Numbered from the stretch's first letter, positions 23,621-33,944 are shown. The stretch is DNA of 64,000 bases from JBFHFS01 sp041583495 (GCA_041583495.1 JBFHFS010000008.1:62001-126000); one strand, 5' to 3'. Translations and numbers: made by a program. Notes: a model not told the origin generated them from the sequence alone.

Positions 23621-25087
23621 TTATTGTTGCAGATTAATGGCGTAATAGGCCACTTGTCCATTGGGGTAAATACCCGTTAAAAACAGACCTTCCTGTGCAA
23701 TATCGACAACTTTTCTAAGATCGTCAACATTATTTATGGGAACCCGGTTTGCCTTGCTGATAATATATCCCTCCTTTATTCCCGACTCCAGTAGCTTGCC
23801 TTCGGATAACCTCTTGATTTGAAGTCCACTGCGAATATTAAGCTTCTCTTTTAACTGTTGGGGAACCTCATCGAAGGTGGCTCCAAGAACTTCCAGTGCT
23901 ACTCCCGATTTTACAACGTCTGTAGAGCCGTAAATGTTTTGCAAAGTAACAGAAAATTGTTTAGTTTTTCCATTGCGAATCAGGGTTATATTTACTTTGT
24001 CCCCCGGGCGGTGACGAGAGACCTTTTCCTGGAGTTCAGAGGTTTTGTTGACCGCCTCATTATTGACGCTGATGATGACATCACCTTTTTCAATTCCGGC
24101 CTCTTTAGCTCCACTGCCATCTTGTACTGCGGCTACATGTACGCCATTTACTTTTTCCAGGTTAAGCTCCTTGGCCAGATCACTGGTTACATCCTGGATG
24201 CTGATTCCCAGAAGGCCCCTCTGAACTTCTCCAAACTCCATGAGGTCGGCAACCACCTTTTGGGCAATGCTTACGGGAACGGCAAAGGAGTAACCTGAAT
24301 ATGACCCTGTGCGGGAGGCAATGGCGGAGTTAATCCCTACCAACTCCCCGTTGGTGTTTACCAGGGCCCCGCCACTGTTGCCGGGATTTACCGCGGCATC
24401 GGTTTGAATAAAGGATTCAATACCCAGACGACCCCCTCCGTTTAGGATGTTAATGCTGCGCGACTTGGCGCTTACAATGCCTGCTGTAACCGTGGAGGTC
24501 AGGTTAAAAGGATTGCCTACTGCCAGAACCCATTCACCTATCTTTAACGCATCTGAGTTTCCATAAGATAAGAAGGTTAAGTCAGAAGCATCAATCTTCA
24601 ATAAAGCAATGTCTGTGGTGGGATCGGTACCCACCAGAATGGCTTTAAAGGTGCGGTTGTCGTTTAGGGTCACCTCAATTTCGCTGGCATCCTCAATCAC
24701 GTGATTGTTGGTTACGATGTAACCGTCTTTGGTGATAATCACTCCCGAACCTGAACCCAATACCGGCTGCTGCTGCGGCATTTGCTGCCCTCTGGGATTG
24801 AAAAAGAATTCGTATAAGGGATTTCCTTCATAGGGGTTTTCCCTTGCACCCATCTGGGTTTTTACGTGAACTACCGCATGAACCGATTTCTCGGCTGCCC
24901 TGGTTAAATCCGGAACACCTATCTGAGGCGAGGATGGAAGCGATACATAGCTCGCTGGGGGAGTGGTTGATTGGCCGGTTCCGACCATTCCGGGTTGTGG
25001 GCTGAACCACTTACTATAAGCAAATACTGCTACGAACGCACTGATGAGTGCGATTAAAAAAACGGATAGAATTTTTTTTGTTTTCAT
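23621..25087 (-). CDS. degP: Do/DegP-family periplasmic serine endoprotease
   Basis: This is an envelope protease-chaperone of 488 residues that degrades or refolds damaged exported proteins. An N-terminal signal/anchor (LSVFLIALISAFVAVFAYS) leads to a trypsin-like domain. The catalytic triad is His129 in IVTNNHVIED, Asp159 in DPTTDIALLKID and Ser238 in NPGNSGGALVN. Two PDZ domains follow, at about residues 280-380 (RGLLGISIQDV, GAKEAGIEKGDVIISVN) and 395-488. The second one is divergent. The Q-rich LA loop (MPQQQPVLGSGSG) is short. The gene is upstream of rpoD on the same strand; its own promoter must lie in the AT-rich region after 25087. Confidence 0.93.
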   Translation of the reverse strand: MKTKKILSVFLIALISAFVAVFAYSKWFSPQPGMVGTGQSTTPPASYVSLPSSPQIGVPDLTRAAEKSVHAVVHVKTQMGARENPYEGNPLYEFFFNPRGQQMPQQQPVLGSGSGVIITKDGYIVTNNHVIEDASEIEVTLNDNRTFKAILVGTDPTTDIALLKIDASDLTFLSYGNSDALKIGEWVLAVGNPFNLTSTVTAGIVSAKSRSINILNGGGRLGIESFIQTDAAVNPGNSGGALVNTNGELVGINSAIASRTGSYSGYSFAVPVSIAQKVVADLMEFGEVQRGLLGISIQDVTSDLAKELNLEKVNGVHVAAVQDGSGAKEAGIEKGDVIISVNNEAVNKTSELQEKVSRHRPGDKVNITLIRNGKTKQFSVTLQNIYGSTDVVKSGVALEVLGATFDEVPQQLKEKLNIRSGLQIKRLSEGKLLESGIKEGYIISKANRVPINNVDDLRKVVDIAQEGLFLTGIYPNGQVAYYAINLQQ

Positions 25088-25581
25088 GATAATTCTGTTT
25101 TCAACATAAATTTACTTGCTGGCAAATACAAATGGTATGCCTTAATTGGCAATTAAATAGATGTTAACTTTTTTTAGCGGTAATTTACTTGGGTGTGCTC
25201 TGTTTCGGCATCATGAGAAGGATATTGAATAGTTGAATAGTGCGCTAAAAAAAAGGTGGCCCCGACCCCCTAGTTTACCGTAACCCTAACCCTAAAAAAC
25301 GATAAATCTAAGTTGCCGGGACCATTTTTCTATCACTTTTTATGCTTTTTTGGTGAATGGTATTTTTTTTATTTAATGGATTACAAATGCATTCTCTTAA
25401 ACCCCTAAAAAAACTATTTCAAAGATAAAGCCTGTGGCAGGGTCGTTGAATGCTTCTGTATATGGTTTTTTCAATCCATCTGCAATTAGTACTTTTGACC
25501 CTTTGGCAGACTGTTTTTTATATAAACAATTAAAAGCCACAAACTGTTTCAATAACTAAGACTATTTATATAAAAAAGACC
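25088..25581. other. Divergent intergenic region, degP/dapF
   Basis: An AT-rich gap of 494 bases between divergent genes, which must hold both promoters. I cannot place either with confidence. It includes a short TAACCCTAACCCTAA run at 25281-25295 and several poly-A/T tracts. No RNA gene or terminator was recognised. Confidence 0.45.
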
Positions 25582-26373
25582 ATGACGAAAGTTCATTTTT
25601 TCAAATATCAGGGTACAGGCAACGATTTTGTTCTGATCGATAACCGCGATTATTCTTTTAACGGTTCGGATAAGGAGTTGGTTGCTTTATTGTGTCATCG
25701 ACGCTTTGGTATTGGTGCCGATGGACTGATGTTGCTTGAGCCTTCTCAGAACCATGAATTTACGATGCGCTATTTTAACAGCGATGGCAATGAGGCTTCT
25801 ATGTGTGGGAATGGAGGTAGGTGTATTTCTGCTTTTGCCGTGCATCTGGGAGTAGTCCCAATGTCCTCCCGGTTTGTTTTTGAAGCGGTGGATGGGTTGC
25901 ATGAGGCAGAGGTACGGCCCGATCAGGTCGACCTTAAGATGGCTGATGTTTCTCAGGTTAAGGATCTGGGGGACGGTTATTTTCTGAATACCGGTTCTCC
26001 GCATTATGTGCGTTTTGTGGATGAACCCTCTGCCCTAGATGTGGCTGTTGAAGGCCGTAAATGGCGACACGATGAACGTTTTGCCCCTGAGGGTACCAAT
26101 GTGAATTTTGTACGAACTGCCAGTAGAACAGTTGTGCCTATGCGGACTTTTGAACGGGGGGTGGAGGAGGAAACCTGGTCGTGTGGCACCGGCGCTGTGG
26201 CATCGGCCATTGCCTTGTCCGTTAAAAGGGGTGCAGGCCACCTTTTTCGAATGCAAGTGCCGGGTGGAGAACTCACCGTCAGCTTTGATGAGCCCAGGGG
26301 GGACTCATTTTCGAATATCTGGCTCACAGGACCCGCAAAATTGGTTTTTGAGGGTGAGTTCATTGCCGGCTAG
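25582..26373 (+). CDS. dapF: Diaminopimelate epimerase
   Basis: This enzyme converts LL- to meso-diaminopimelate, the last step before meso-DAP enters lysine and peptidoglycan synthesis. It has 263 residues, normal for the family. The two symmetric cysteines of the two-base racemase mechanism are Cys75 in SMCGNGGRC and Cys201 in SCGTGAVAS. The N-terminal KYQGTGNDFVLID and the ERGVEEETWSCGTG block are diagnostic. Cytosolic. The start is the ATG that begins directly at the first strand of the fold. It precedes uvrB by 148 bases on the same strand, without an obvious functional link. Confidence 0.96.
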   Translation: MTKVHFFKYQGTGNDFVLIDNRDYSFNGSDKELVALLCHRRFGIGADGLMLLEPSQNHEFTMRYFNSDGNEASMCGNGGRCISAFAVHLGVVPMSSRFVFEAVDGLHEAEVRPDQVDLKMADVSQVKDLGDGYFLNTGSPHYVRFVDEPSALDVAVEGRKWRHDERFAPEGTNVNFVRTASRTVVPMRTFERGVEEETWSCGTGAVASAIALSVKRGAGHLFRMQVPGGELTVSFDEPRGDSFSNIWLTGPAKLVFEGEFIAG

Positions 26374-26521
26374 GGTAAAGAAGACCCTTTGGTATTGCTT
26401 AGATGCAGTTTTAAGTGCCCTTAAACCACCTCCATGCTTCTGCCACCTATATGGGCAGGTTTTATGTTTATGCTTTTCTGGAAGGGGCTCTATTAAAAAA
26501 GCTACAATCCTTATCTAATCT

Positions 26522-28543
26522 ATGGATTTCAAAATTACTTCAGACTATAAACCCACCGGAGACCAACCCGAAGCCATTCGGCAGTTGGTGGAAGGAATTG
26601 ACCGGAATTGCAGGTATCAGACCCTTTTGGGGGTAACCGGATCGGGAAAAACCTTTACTATTGCCAATGTGGTTGAACGTGTGCAAAGGCCCACGCTGGT
26701 GCTCAGCCATAATAAAACACTGGCCGCCCAGCTTTATGGTGAATTTAAGAGTTTTTTTCCTGAAAATTCGGTGGAGTATTTTGTCTCCTATTATGACTAT
26801 TATCAGCCCGAAGCCTATCTTCCAGGGACCGATACCTATATTGAAAAGGACCTTGCCATTAATGACGAGATAGAGAAGTTGAGACTCAGTGCTACTTCCG
26901 CTTTGTTATCCGGCCGGAGAGATGTGATTGTGGTTTCCTCCGTTTCCTGCTTGTATGGTATTGGAAATCCTGAAGATTTTCATGCCAATGTTATTTCCAT
27001 CGAGAAAGGGCAATCGGTGGGCCGAAATGCTTTTTTGCGTAAGTTGGTCGATGGGGTCTATTCGCGGAATGAAATTGAATTTAACCGGGGCAACTTTCGT
27101 GTAAAAGGGGATACGGTAGAGATCTTTCTGGCTTATGCCGATCATGGCTGCAGGGTTATCTTTTGGGGCGATGAGATTGAGTCTATTGAAACCTTCGACC
27201 CCATCAATAATATCACCCTTTCTTCCCTGGACCGGACATTGATCTATCCGGCCAATATTTTTGTGACCAGCAAAGAGAGGGTTCAGCTGGCTATCAGGGA
27301 GATTCAGGACGACATGGTAAAACAGGTAGCCTTTTTTAAGGAGATCGGAAAGCATTTGGAAGCTAAGCGACTGGAGGAGCGAGTGAGCTACGATCTCGAA
27401 ATGATTCGGGAACTGGGCCATTGTCCCGGCATCGAGAACTACAGCCGTTATTTCGATGGACGTCCGCCCGGCACAAGACCCTTCTGTCTGATCGACTATT
27501 TTCCGCAGGATTTCTTGTTGGTAGTGGATGAGAGCCATGTGACCCTTCCCCAGGTCAAAGCCATGTATGGAGGTGATTACAGTCGCAAACAAAATTTGGT
27601 TGAATATGGCTTTAGGCTACCGGCTGCGATGGACAACCGTCCTCTCAAGTTCGAGGAGTTCGACGGGGTGATTCAGCAAGCCATATATGTGAGTGCCACC
27701 CCTGCCGATTACGAACTGGAAAAGAGTGAAGGGGTAATCGTGGAACAGGTTATCAGACCTACCGGATTGTTGGATCCTGTGATTGATGTTCGACCCAGCC
27801 TGAATCAGATTGACGATTTATTACAGGAGATTCGCCTACGCATAAAGCTGAAAGAACGGGTGTTGGTGACCACCCTGACCAAACGAATGGCTGAGGAGTT
27901 GACCAAATACCTTCAAAAGATCGATATCCGTTGTGAATATATTCACTCTGATGTGGATACCCTCGAGCGGGTGAAGATCATGGAGAATCTTCGCAATGGT
28001 TTGTTTGATGTGCTGGTGGGGGTTAATCTCTTGCGCGAAGGGTTGGATCTTCCGGAAGTGTCGTTGGTGGCTATTCTGGATGCCGATAAGGAAGGTTTCC
28101 TCAGGTCGGCCCGTTCACTTACTCAAACAGCCGGGAGGGCCGCCCGTAACCTAAACGGGCGGGTCATAATGTATGCCGATAAGATTACCCGGTCGATGCA
28201 AGAGACTATTGATGGCACCAACTATCGTCGGGAAAAACAGCTTGCCTATAACGAGGCCAATGGCATCACACCTGCCGCCATTATTAAAAAGGTCGGGTCT
28301 GTCTTAGGGGAACAAACCAAAGATGTCGTTTCTATGGAGGGGGTATATGCCGGGCCTCAAAGTGTGGATATTGCTGCTGACCCTGTGGTTTCTTATATGA
28401 CTCCGGAACAACTGAAAAAGGCGGTTGTCAAAACCAAAAAAGCAATGCAGGAAGCTTCCAAGGAGCTGGACTTTATCTCCGCTGCCCAATACCGGGATGA
28501 AATGTTTCGGTTGGAAGAGCTTTTGAAACAAAAAGAGAAGTAG
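26522..28543 (+). CDS. uvrB: Excinuclease ABC subunit B
   Basis: This is the damage-verifying helicase-like subunit of UvrABC nucleotide excision repair. It has 673 residues, normal length. The Walker A motif is LGVTGSGKTFTIANV. The beta-hairpin that probes the damaged strand contains YFVSYYDYYQPEAYLP. The helicase domain follows, with VDESHVTLPQ, YVSATPADYE, VTTLTKRMAEELTKYL, LREGLDLPEVSLVAILDADK and TAGRAARN. The UVR domain at the C-terminus (SKELDFISAAQYRDEM) binds UvrC. The YERP-type UvrA-contact region is in the middle. It is a housekeeping gene with no damage-box that I can recognise upstream. Confidence 0.97.
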   Translation: MDFKITSDYKPTGDQPEAIRQLVEGIDRNCRYQTLLGVTGSGKTFTIANVVERVQRPTLVLSHNKTLAAQLYGEFKSFFPENSVEYFVSYYDYYQPEAYLPGTDTYIEKDLAINDEIEKLRLSATSALLSGRRDVIVVSSVSCLYGIGNPEDFHANVISIEKGQSVGRNAFLRKLVDGVYSRNEIEFNRGNFRVKGDTVEIFLAYADHGCRVIFWGDEIESIETFDPINNITLSSLDRTLIYPANIFVTSKERVQLAIREIQDDMVKQVAFFKEIGKHLEAKRLEERVSYDLEMIRELGHCPGIENYSRYFDGRPPGTRPFCLIDYFPQDFLLVVDESHVTLPQVKAMYGGDYSRKQNLVEYGFRLPAAMDNRPLKFEEFDGVIQQAIYVSATPADYELEKSEGVIVEQVIRPTGLLDPVIDVRPSLNQIDDLLQEIRLRIKLKERVLVTTLTKRMAEELTKYLQKIDIRCEYIHSDVDTLERVKIMENLRNGLFDVLVGVNLLREGLDLPEVSLVAILDADKEGFLRSARSLTQTAGRAARNLNGRVIMYADKITRSMQETIDGTNYRREKQLAYNEANGITPAAIIKKVGSVLGEQTKDVVSMEGVYAGPQSVDIAADPVVSYMTPEQLKKAVVKTKKAMQEASKELDFISAAQYRDEMFRLEELLKQKEK

Positions 28544-28653
28544 ACAATATCAATGATTATAACAGGGAACCCTCCTGTCCTTTAAGCGTTTTCTCTTTTT
28601 TATCCCAACGACTGCCCATATTTTGTTATGCTTTTATTTTTAGGTTGTTAATC

Positions 28654-29478
28654 CTATCTTCTCCGTTTGCTTTTGCTGGAAAAGGAGTTTCGTTTGCTGG
28701 ATTTGTATTGATAGAAACTGCGCATCTTCAGGTAAGCTCTTCGGTTGTATCTTGGGTCGTTTTTCAATCTGCTCTCTTTCAACAGAATGGTAACTCCCGC
28801 AGTAAGAGTGTAATAAAAATCCAGATCATCGGTGACATGAGTGTTGCCCGCTTTATCGTACCATTCGTCGTGTACATCCATCCTGTCGGTGAAGGGAAGC
28901 GCTCCGGTAAGTTCCAGGTTGGCGCTGATTATCGGAGTGATCCAAAAGGAGGTTCCTCCACCGGCAGAAATCACCGGGGCCATCTCGGCAGCTTTTCGCC
29001 AAACTTCCCCCTCAGGGTTTCCACTTCCAGATCCCCAATACTCGGTGGCATTATAGTAAACCAGGCCCAGATTAAAATGGGCGTAGGGCTGGAACTTCCG
29101 TTGTTTAAAGTAACCCAGAAATTGATTTAATGGCCGGTAGGCCCCGCCGACAGTAAACTCGACATAAGTGTTCTCAAAGCTCGCATACACCTGGTTTGCG
29201 GGGGGCAAAATTTGAGTGCCCTGCATCATGCCCCCGATTAATTGGGTCCGGGCCGACAAGGTTTCTGTTAACTCTTTTTCTGCCATCGCCCCTAACGAGA
29301 AACTACCTCGTGATTCATCTACAAGATCACCAAAAAATATATTGTAACCTCCCTTGGGAGTAATGGATAATCCCTCCTTAAACTTTTCCCAGCCTCTTTT
29401 CCTGTACTGTGCGTTAATAGATGATGCAACAAGCAGTGCTATAAGGATTAGGATTAAACTTTTAGTAGATGTATGCAT
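28654..29478 (-). CDS. Outer-membrane beta-barrel protein, function unknown
   Basis: This is a 274-residue exported protein with a clear signal peptide (SLILILIALLVASSINAQ). The body alternates glycine/aromatic strands such as ITPKGGYNIFFGD, YVEFTVGGAYRP, YAHFNLGLVYYN, ISAGGGTSFWI and YYTLTAGVTILL, which is the pattern of an eight- to ten-stranded outer-membrane barrel. After the last strand comes a very basic tail (SSKRNSFSSKSKRRR), unusual because barrels normally end in an aromatic residue. The tail would stay periplasmic and might contact another envelope component (inference). No named family is recognised. The gene is convergent with uvrB, with 110 bases between the stops and no strong hairpin. 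Confidence 0.65.
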   Translation of the reverse strand: MHTSTKSLILILIALLVASSINAQYRKRGWEKFKEGLSITPKGGYNIFFGDLVDESRGSFSLGAMAEKELTETLSARTQLIGGMMQGTQILPPANQVYASFENTYVEFTVGGAYRPLNQFLGYFKQRKFQPYAHFNLGLVYYNATEYWGSGSGNPEGEVWRKAAEMAPVISAGGGTSFWITPIISANLELTGALPFTDRMDVHDEWYDKAGNTHVTDDLDFYYTLTAGVTILLKESRLKNDPRYNRRAYLKMRSFYQYKSSKRNSFSSKSKRRR

Positions 29479-29616
29479 GAAAATGCAGTTGTTTATTGTT
29501 ATTACGACAATACAAAAATGAGAAAAACTTTAATAAATATAAAAAAGATATACGCAGAACCAGAAATAAAGGTCACAATTTTACCGATTTTTTTTATCTA
29601 TTGTGGCAGTTTTTAC

Positions 29617-30393
29617 TTAATAATGCCGATTTTTTCCATATAAATAGTTTTTTGCGGCCAAAATCGTGGATTTGATTATTTCTGGATCGGAAAAAAATAT
29701 TTGCCCCTCGCCTGTTCCTGGGGCACTGAATGATAACCGCGGGGTATTTCTATCCATCTTCGAAGGAAAAGCCTTTCGTGCCGAAAAATGATACTCCCGG
29801 GCCCCTGTTGTTTCAATTAGTTGAGCAATGTTGTCGGGGCCTATTCCTGAGCCGGGCATAATGGAAAGTGAGTGACCGGCTTGTTGCACAAGGTCGGCAA
29901 TCAAGGTTTTGCCCTGGATGGCTTTTGGTTTGGCCCCCGAGGTGAGAAGACGGCGGACCCCCAGTTGTTTAAGTTGCGCCAGGGCCTCAAGGGGGGCCCT
30001 GCAAACATCGAAGGCCCGGTGGAAGGTGAAGGGCAATCCTTTGGCATGTTGCATTAAAAGGCTGGTCCGTTTCAGATCAATATCCCCATTGGGGAGAAGC
30101 AATCCCGACACAATGCCATGAACCCCGGCTTCGCGGGCCCTGATGACATCTCTCTGCATTACATCAAATTCTTCCTCAGAATAGAGAAAGTCGCCTCCAC
30201 GGGGCCGGATGATGACAAAAACCTGAATGTCGGGAATCGTGAGGGCCGATTCAATCATGCCGATGCTTGGGGTGGTTCCTCCTTCGTAGAGGTTGTCGCA
30301 CAACTCAACTCTGTGAGCCCCGGAGGAAGCTGCATTTTTGACCGATCGGATGGAGTCGGCACAGATCTCAAAGGTTAAAGTGTCCTGGGGCAT
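29617..30393 (-). CDS. cutC: CutC family protein (copper homeostasis)
   Basis: This is a TIM-barrel protein of 258 residues of the CutC family, linked historically to copper tolerance in Escherichia coli, though its biochemical activity is unsettled. Diagnostic stretches are FEICADSIRSVKNAASSGAH followed by RVELCDNLYEGGTTPS, VFVIIRPRGGDFLYSEEEF, TFHRAFDVCRAPLEAL, RLLTSGAKPKAIQG and IMPGSGIGPDNI. The cysteines and histidines named as possible copper ligands (Cys11, Cys32, His103 region) are present. Cytosolic. It starts 22 bases after the stop of the acyl-CoA ligase gene on the same strand, so they probably share a transcript, without evident pathway logic. Confidence 0.93.
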   Translation of the reverse strand: MPQDTLTFEICADSIRSVKNAASSGAHRVELCDNLYEGGTTPSIGMIESALTIPDIQVFVIIRPRGGDFLYSEEEFDVMQRDVIRAREAGVHGIVSGLLLPNGDIDLKRTSLLMQHAKGLPFTFHRAFDVCRAPLEALAQLKQLGVRRLLTSGAKPKAIQGKTLIADLVQQAGHSLSIMPGSGIGPDNIAQLIETTGAREYHFSARKAFPSKMDRNTPRLSFSAPGTGEGQIFFSDPEIIKSTILAAKNYLYGKNRHY

Positions 30394-30415
30394 AATCCTT
30401 AATCACTTTTGGGTC

Positions 30416-32329
30416 TTAACCCATATAATTTTGAATATTCGTCAGGTTTCTGGGGGACAAGAAATTTTTTCCTTCAGGGGTGTAGAGGAAGTTGATCTCA
30501 TCTTCAAAATAGTCTTCTGCTTTCTTTCTGACCAGCTTCATGGTGCTGTTAATGAGTTTGTTTTCCTCGGTGAAGGGTTCGGGAACCACAAGGCTTGCGG
30601 TAGGCAGCCAGCGCTGGGGGAACAGGTTTTCCAGTTTGCCACCGGGGTTGAACTGTGCCAGTTGATGGTCAATAGCCTTTAAAATTTCCCTTTGTTGTTG
30701 GTCGGGTTCCAGGTCCGGCCCCAGCATCTTAATCACATGGTTCACTTTTTCGCGATTAGGTACGATCAGTCCGATGGTATAGGGGTTCTGATTGTTGTGA
30801 AGCATGAATTGTTCGATCAGGGGACAGTGGTCTGTTATGGCTTCTTCAATTCCCTCGGGACTGTATTTTTCTCCGTCGGAACCTATCAACAGGCTTTTGT
30901 AACGGCCCAGAACGTATAGATAGCCCTCCTGATCGACATATCCCAGGTCGCCCGTAAAAAGCCATCCATTTCGAAGGGCCTCCTTTGTCGCGACCTCATT
31001 TTTCCAATAACCGGCCATCACATTTTCGCCCTTAACCACAATTTCACCCGCAATTCCAATGGGCAAATCATTCTCATTTTCATCACAAATCCTCAATTCA
31101 AGATCTTTAAGAATAGGCCCCGAAGAGCCCATCTTGTGATGGTTGGGGGTGTTGGCAGAGATGATGGGGGCTGCCTCACTTAACCCGTAGCCCTGGTACA
31201 TCGGGATGTTCAAGGCGTAAAAGAATTTTTGGAGGTCGGTATCGAGCAATGCGCCACCCCCAATGAAAAACTGCAGTTTCCCCCCAAACCGGGTCCGGAT
31301 GGCTTTGAATAAAATACGGTCGAAAAGTTTATAAAGAGGGAAGGTTATCCGTTTGATTCCTGCCCCTCTGTTGTTGCCGGTGCCATTGTACCAGATGGCA
31401 TAGGCCATGGCCACCTTGAAGAGTTTATTGATGAAAGGGCCTTTGGCCTGAATGCCTCTTTCAATGTTTTTTCGGAAGTTTTTGGCGATTGCCGGCACAC
31501 TCATTAACACCTGGGGTTGAATCTCCAGCATATTATTGGCGAAGTTCTTGAGGGTCTCCATTTGTGAGCTGCCCGCCTGTGCCGAAGCGATAGAGGCCCC
31601 CCTGTACATAAAGGCATAGAGTGCTGCTGTATGGGCAAAGGCATGATCCCAGGGCAGGACCACGAGGGTTCTGTAATGGGCGGGAATATCGATGAAGCTG
31701 AAAGCTTGTTCCACATTAGCCGTGTAATTGCGGTGGGTGAGCATTATGCCTTTGGGATAGGCTGTGGTTCCGGATGTGTAACATATGTTGGCCAGGTCGT
31801 TTTGGCCGACTTCCCTGATCCGTGTTTCGAGGGGCTCAGGGTCCTTGAGCAAGGCCTGTCGGCCCTCTTCACGAATTTGTGAAAGGAGTTCTTCTTTCTC
31901 CTCCAAGGGGTCGATGTCATCCAGAATAATTACCCTCTCGATTAATGGCAGATCGGGTAGTATCTGTCTGATTTTTGGCAACTGATACTTAGAAACCAAT
32001 ACCATTCGGCTTTCCGAGTGATTCAACCGGAATATAAGCTCCTGGTCTGCTTCCAGTTTGACGGAAAGTGGTACGTTAATGGCCCCACAATAGAGAATGG
32101 CCAATTCTGATATGAGCCAATCGTTTCGTCCTTCTGAAAGAAGTGCCAGGCGGTCTCCTTTTTTTATGCCCCTTTCGAGCAGGCCGGCTGCCACCATTCT
32201 GACGGTTTCTCTGGTCTGCTTATAGGTAAGGGAGCGGTATACGCCATCTTGCTTTTCCCACAGAAGTGGATGCTCCCCGAAACTGGATACTTTTTCTTCA
32301 AAATAAGTGATGATGCTTTGCATGGCCAT
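30416..32329 (-). CDS. Long-chain acyl-CoA synthetase / AMP-dependent ligase
   Basis: This is an adenylate-forming enzyme of 637 residues that activates fatty acids as acyl-AMP and then acyl-CoA. It belongs to the long FadD15-like subgroup. The phosphate loop reads YTSGTTAYPKGIMLTHRN (Ala where the consensus has Gly). Further motifs are QGYGLSEAAPIIS, the GDLGYVDQEGYLYVLGRYKS hinge region and a C-terminal NSTMKLVRKKAEDYF, in which the catalytic lysine is expected. No signal peptide; likely cytosolic or membrane-associated. The start may be the ATG at 32329 or at 32323. It heads a two-gene unit with cutC. Confidence 0.88.
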   Translation of the reverse strand: MAMQSIITYFEEKVSSFGEHPLLWEKQDGVYRSLTYKQTRETVRMVAAGLLERGIKKGDRLALLSEGRNDWLISELAILYCGAINVPLSVKLEADQELIFRLNHSESRMVLVSKYQLPKIRQILPDLPLIERVIILDDIDPLEEKEELLSQIREEGRQALLKDPEPLETRIREVGQNDLANICYTSGTTAYPKGIMLTHRNYTANVEQAFSFIDIPAHYRTLVVLPWDHAFAHTAALYAFMYRGASIASAQAGSSQMETLKNFANNMLEIQPQVLMSVPAIAKNFRKNIERGIQAKGPFINKLFKVAMAYAIWYNGTGNNRGAGIKRITFPLYKLFDRILFKAIRTRFGGKLQFFIGGGALLDTDLQKFFYALNIPMYQGYGLSEAAPIISANTPNHHKMGSSGPILKDLELRICDENENDLPIGIAGEIVVKGENVMAGYWKNEVATKEALRNGWLFTGDLGYVDQEGYLYVLGRYKSLLIGSDGEKYSPEGIEEAITDHCPLIEQFMLHNNQNPYTIGLIVPNREKVNHVIKMLGPDLEPDQQQREILKAIDHQLAQFNPGGKLENLFPQRWLPTASLVVPEPFTEENKLINSTMKLVRKKAEDYFEDEINFLYTPEGKNFLSPRNLTNIQNYMG

Positions 32330-32573
32330 TATGTTTTTACAAAAATCTGCCCCATTTCCATGGTCCCGGTTTTTTTCTACAAAAATACAAATGTAAAGAA
32401 AAGGGTTAAGACCTCATCGTTTTGTTCGAAATCGGACACGACGTGTTGTAAATCGTGCATTTTTTATTTTGTTGATAGTGCGTTAAGAGTCTGAAAAACA
32501 GAAGAAAGTGTATTTAGGCAAGAGCTTTGTATATTTTATTTATCACGAATTAACCCATTTAAAAGACCAAGTT

Positions 32574-33944
32574 ATGAGGGATGTTAAATTTGCTTTTACA
32601 GGGATATTGATTTTTTCGATGGTTACTCTAATGAGTCTTCCTTCCATACAGGCGCAGAAAAAATCTACCCAAAGAAGTCCCGAGGACAGTTTGAAATGTC
32701 TCGAGCTCTTTTCAGTTTATAGCATGGCGTTGGAAAAAAAGATGTACAATTATGCCATTGGGCCCTGGCGCACGATGTTTGAAAATTGCCCTGAAATTAG
32801 TACGCGTATCTATGCCGATGGGGTTGATCTGATTACCCATTACCTTGAGTTGGAGAAAGATGAACAAAAGCAGGCCGGGCTGATGGATACCTTATTGATG
32901 ATTTATGACCAGAGGATTACCTATTTTGGGGATCATGAAAAGTATCCTGAAGGCTGGATCCTGGGGCGAAAGGGACTGGAAATCGTGAAATACAGACGCG
33001 ATAAGGCAGATTTTCTCCAGGAGGCTTATGGTTGTTTCGAAAAGAGTTACCATTTGTTGGGGCAAAAGGCGGAGCCTCCGGTAATGTTGGCCTGGATGCA
33101 AACCACCCGGAGCCTTTTTGTGCAGGATTTGTTGGCTCCAGACAGTGTTTTTGAAAATTTTATTCGAATTCACACACTGTTATCCGATCAGATTGCATCA
33201 GAACCGGATGCCTCACGAAAAGAAATCTACGATAAGGTTTTATCAGCTGTGGAGACTATCTTTTCGAGTACGGCCATTTCAGATTGTGCTTTTTTCACGC
33301 AATACCTGGCCCGTTTGGCGCCTACGGGGACGCTGAGCCCTGAAGAGATAAAACGCCATATCAGGCTTCTTCAGGTCACTAACTGCAAGGATTCGGAACT
33401 GTATGTAGACCTGATTGAGCAAGATTATAGAAATGCCCCCGACGGACTGGCGGCCGCTCAGCTGGCACGATTGTTCCTGCAGCGACAGGGCTTTGATGAT
33501 GCCAGGAAGTATTATCTTGAAGCCATTGATAAGTGTGAGGAGGATAGTGTTAAGGCGCTTTATTGCTATGAGCTGGGTGTTTTAATGTATGGACACTATG
33601 GAGAGGCCGACCTTGCCCGGAAATACGCCCGTCAAGCCGCATCATTACGGCCGGAGTGGGGCGCTCCTTACATGTTGTTGGGGTCTATTTATGCACAGAG
33701 AGCCCCTAAACTATCGGGTAACGAGTTTGAACAGCAAGCAGTTTATTGGGTGGCTGTAGATCAGTTTATGAAAGTGTTAAAAGTGGATAGCACCTATTTA
33801 AACGAGGCGAGAAAACAAATAGAGGTTTATTCACAATACTTTCCCGATCAACAGAGTTGCTTCTTTCGTGGATTGAATGAAGGGCAGACCTTTACGGTAG
33901 AGGGGTGGGTAAATGAATCCACGGTGGTGCGTTACAGGAAGTAA
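32574..33944 (+). CDS. Exported TPR-repeat protein, function unknown
   Basis: This protein has about 456 residues from the ATG at 32574, which begins a clear signal peptide (FAFTGILIFSMVTLM...IQAQ); the frame upstream of it is not protein-like. The mature part is largely alpha-helical with tetratricopeptide-like repeats, clearest at the C-terminal half (GFDDARKYYLEAIDKCEED, YGEADLARKYARQAASLRPE, WGAPYMLLGSIYAQ). It ends with a short beta-rich segment (FFRGLNEGQTFTVEGWVNES). This arrangement occurs in several Bacteroidota periplasmic scaffold proteins, but no named family is recognised. It is transcribed divergently from the acyl-CoA ligase gene and appears monocistronic. Confidence 0.65.
   Translation: MRDVKFAFTGILIFSMVTLMSLPSIQAQKKSTQRSPEDSLKCLELFSVYSMALEKKMYNYAIGPWRTMFENCPEISTRIYADGVDLITHYLELEKDEQKQAGLMDTLLMIYDQRITYFGDHEKYPEGWILGRKGLEIVKYRRDKADFLQEAYGCFEKSYHLLGQKAEPPVMLAWMQTTRSLFVQDLLAPDSVFENFIRIHTLLSDQIASEPDASRKEIYDKVLSAVETIFSSTAISDCAFFTQYLARLAPTGTLSPEEIKRHIRLLQVTNCKDSELYVDLIEQDYRNAPDGLAAAQLARLFLQRQGFDDARKYYLEAIDKCEEDSVKALYCYELGVLMYGHYGEADLARKYARQAASLRPEWGAPYMLLGSIYAQRAPKLSGNEFEQQAVYWVAVDQFMKVLKVDSTYLNEARKQIEVYSQYFPDQQSCFFRGLNEGQTFTVEGWVNESTVVRYRK

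Noticed and set aside
25281..25295. TAACCCTAACCCTAA resembles vertebrate telomere repeat units
   Set aside because: Only about two units in a bacterial AT-rich intergenic region; chance resemblance, not a telomere or eukaryotic contamination.
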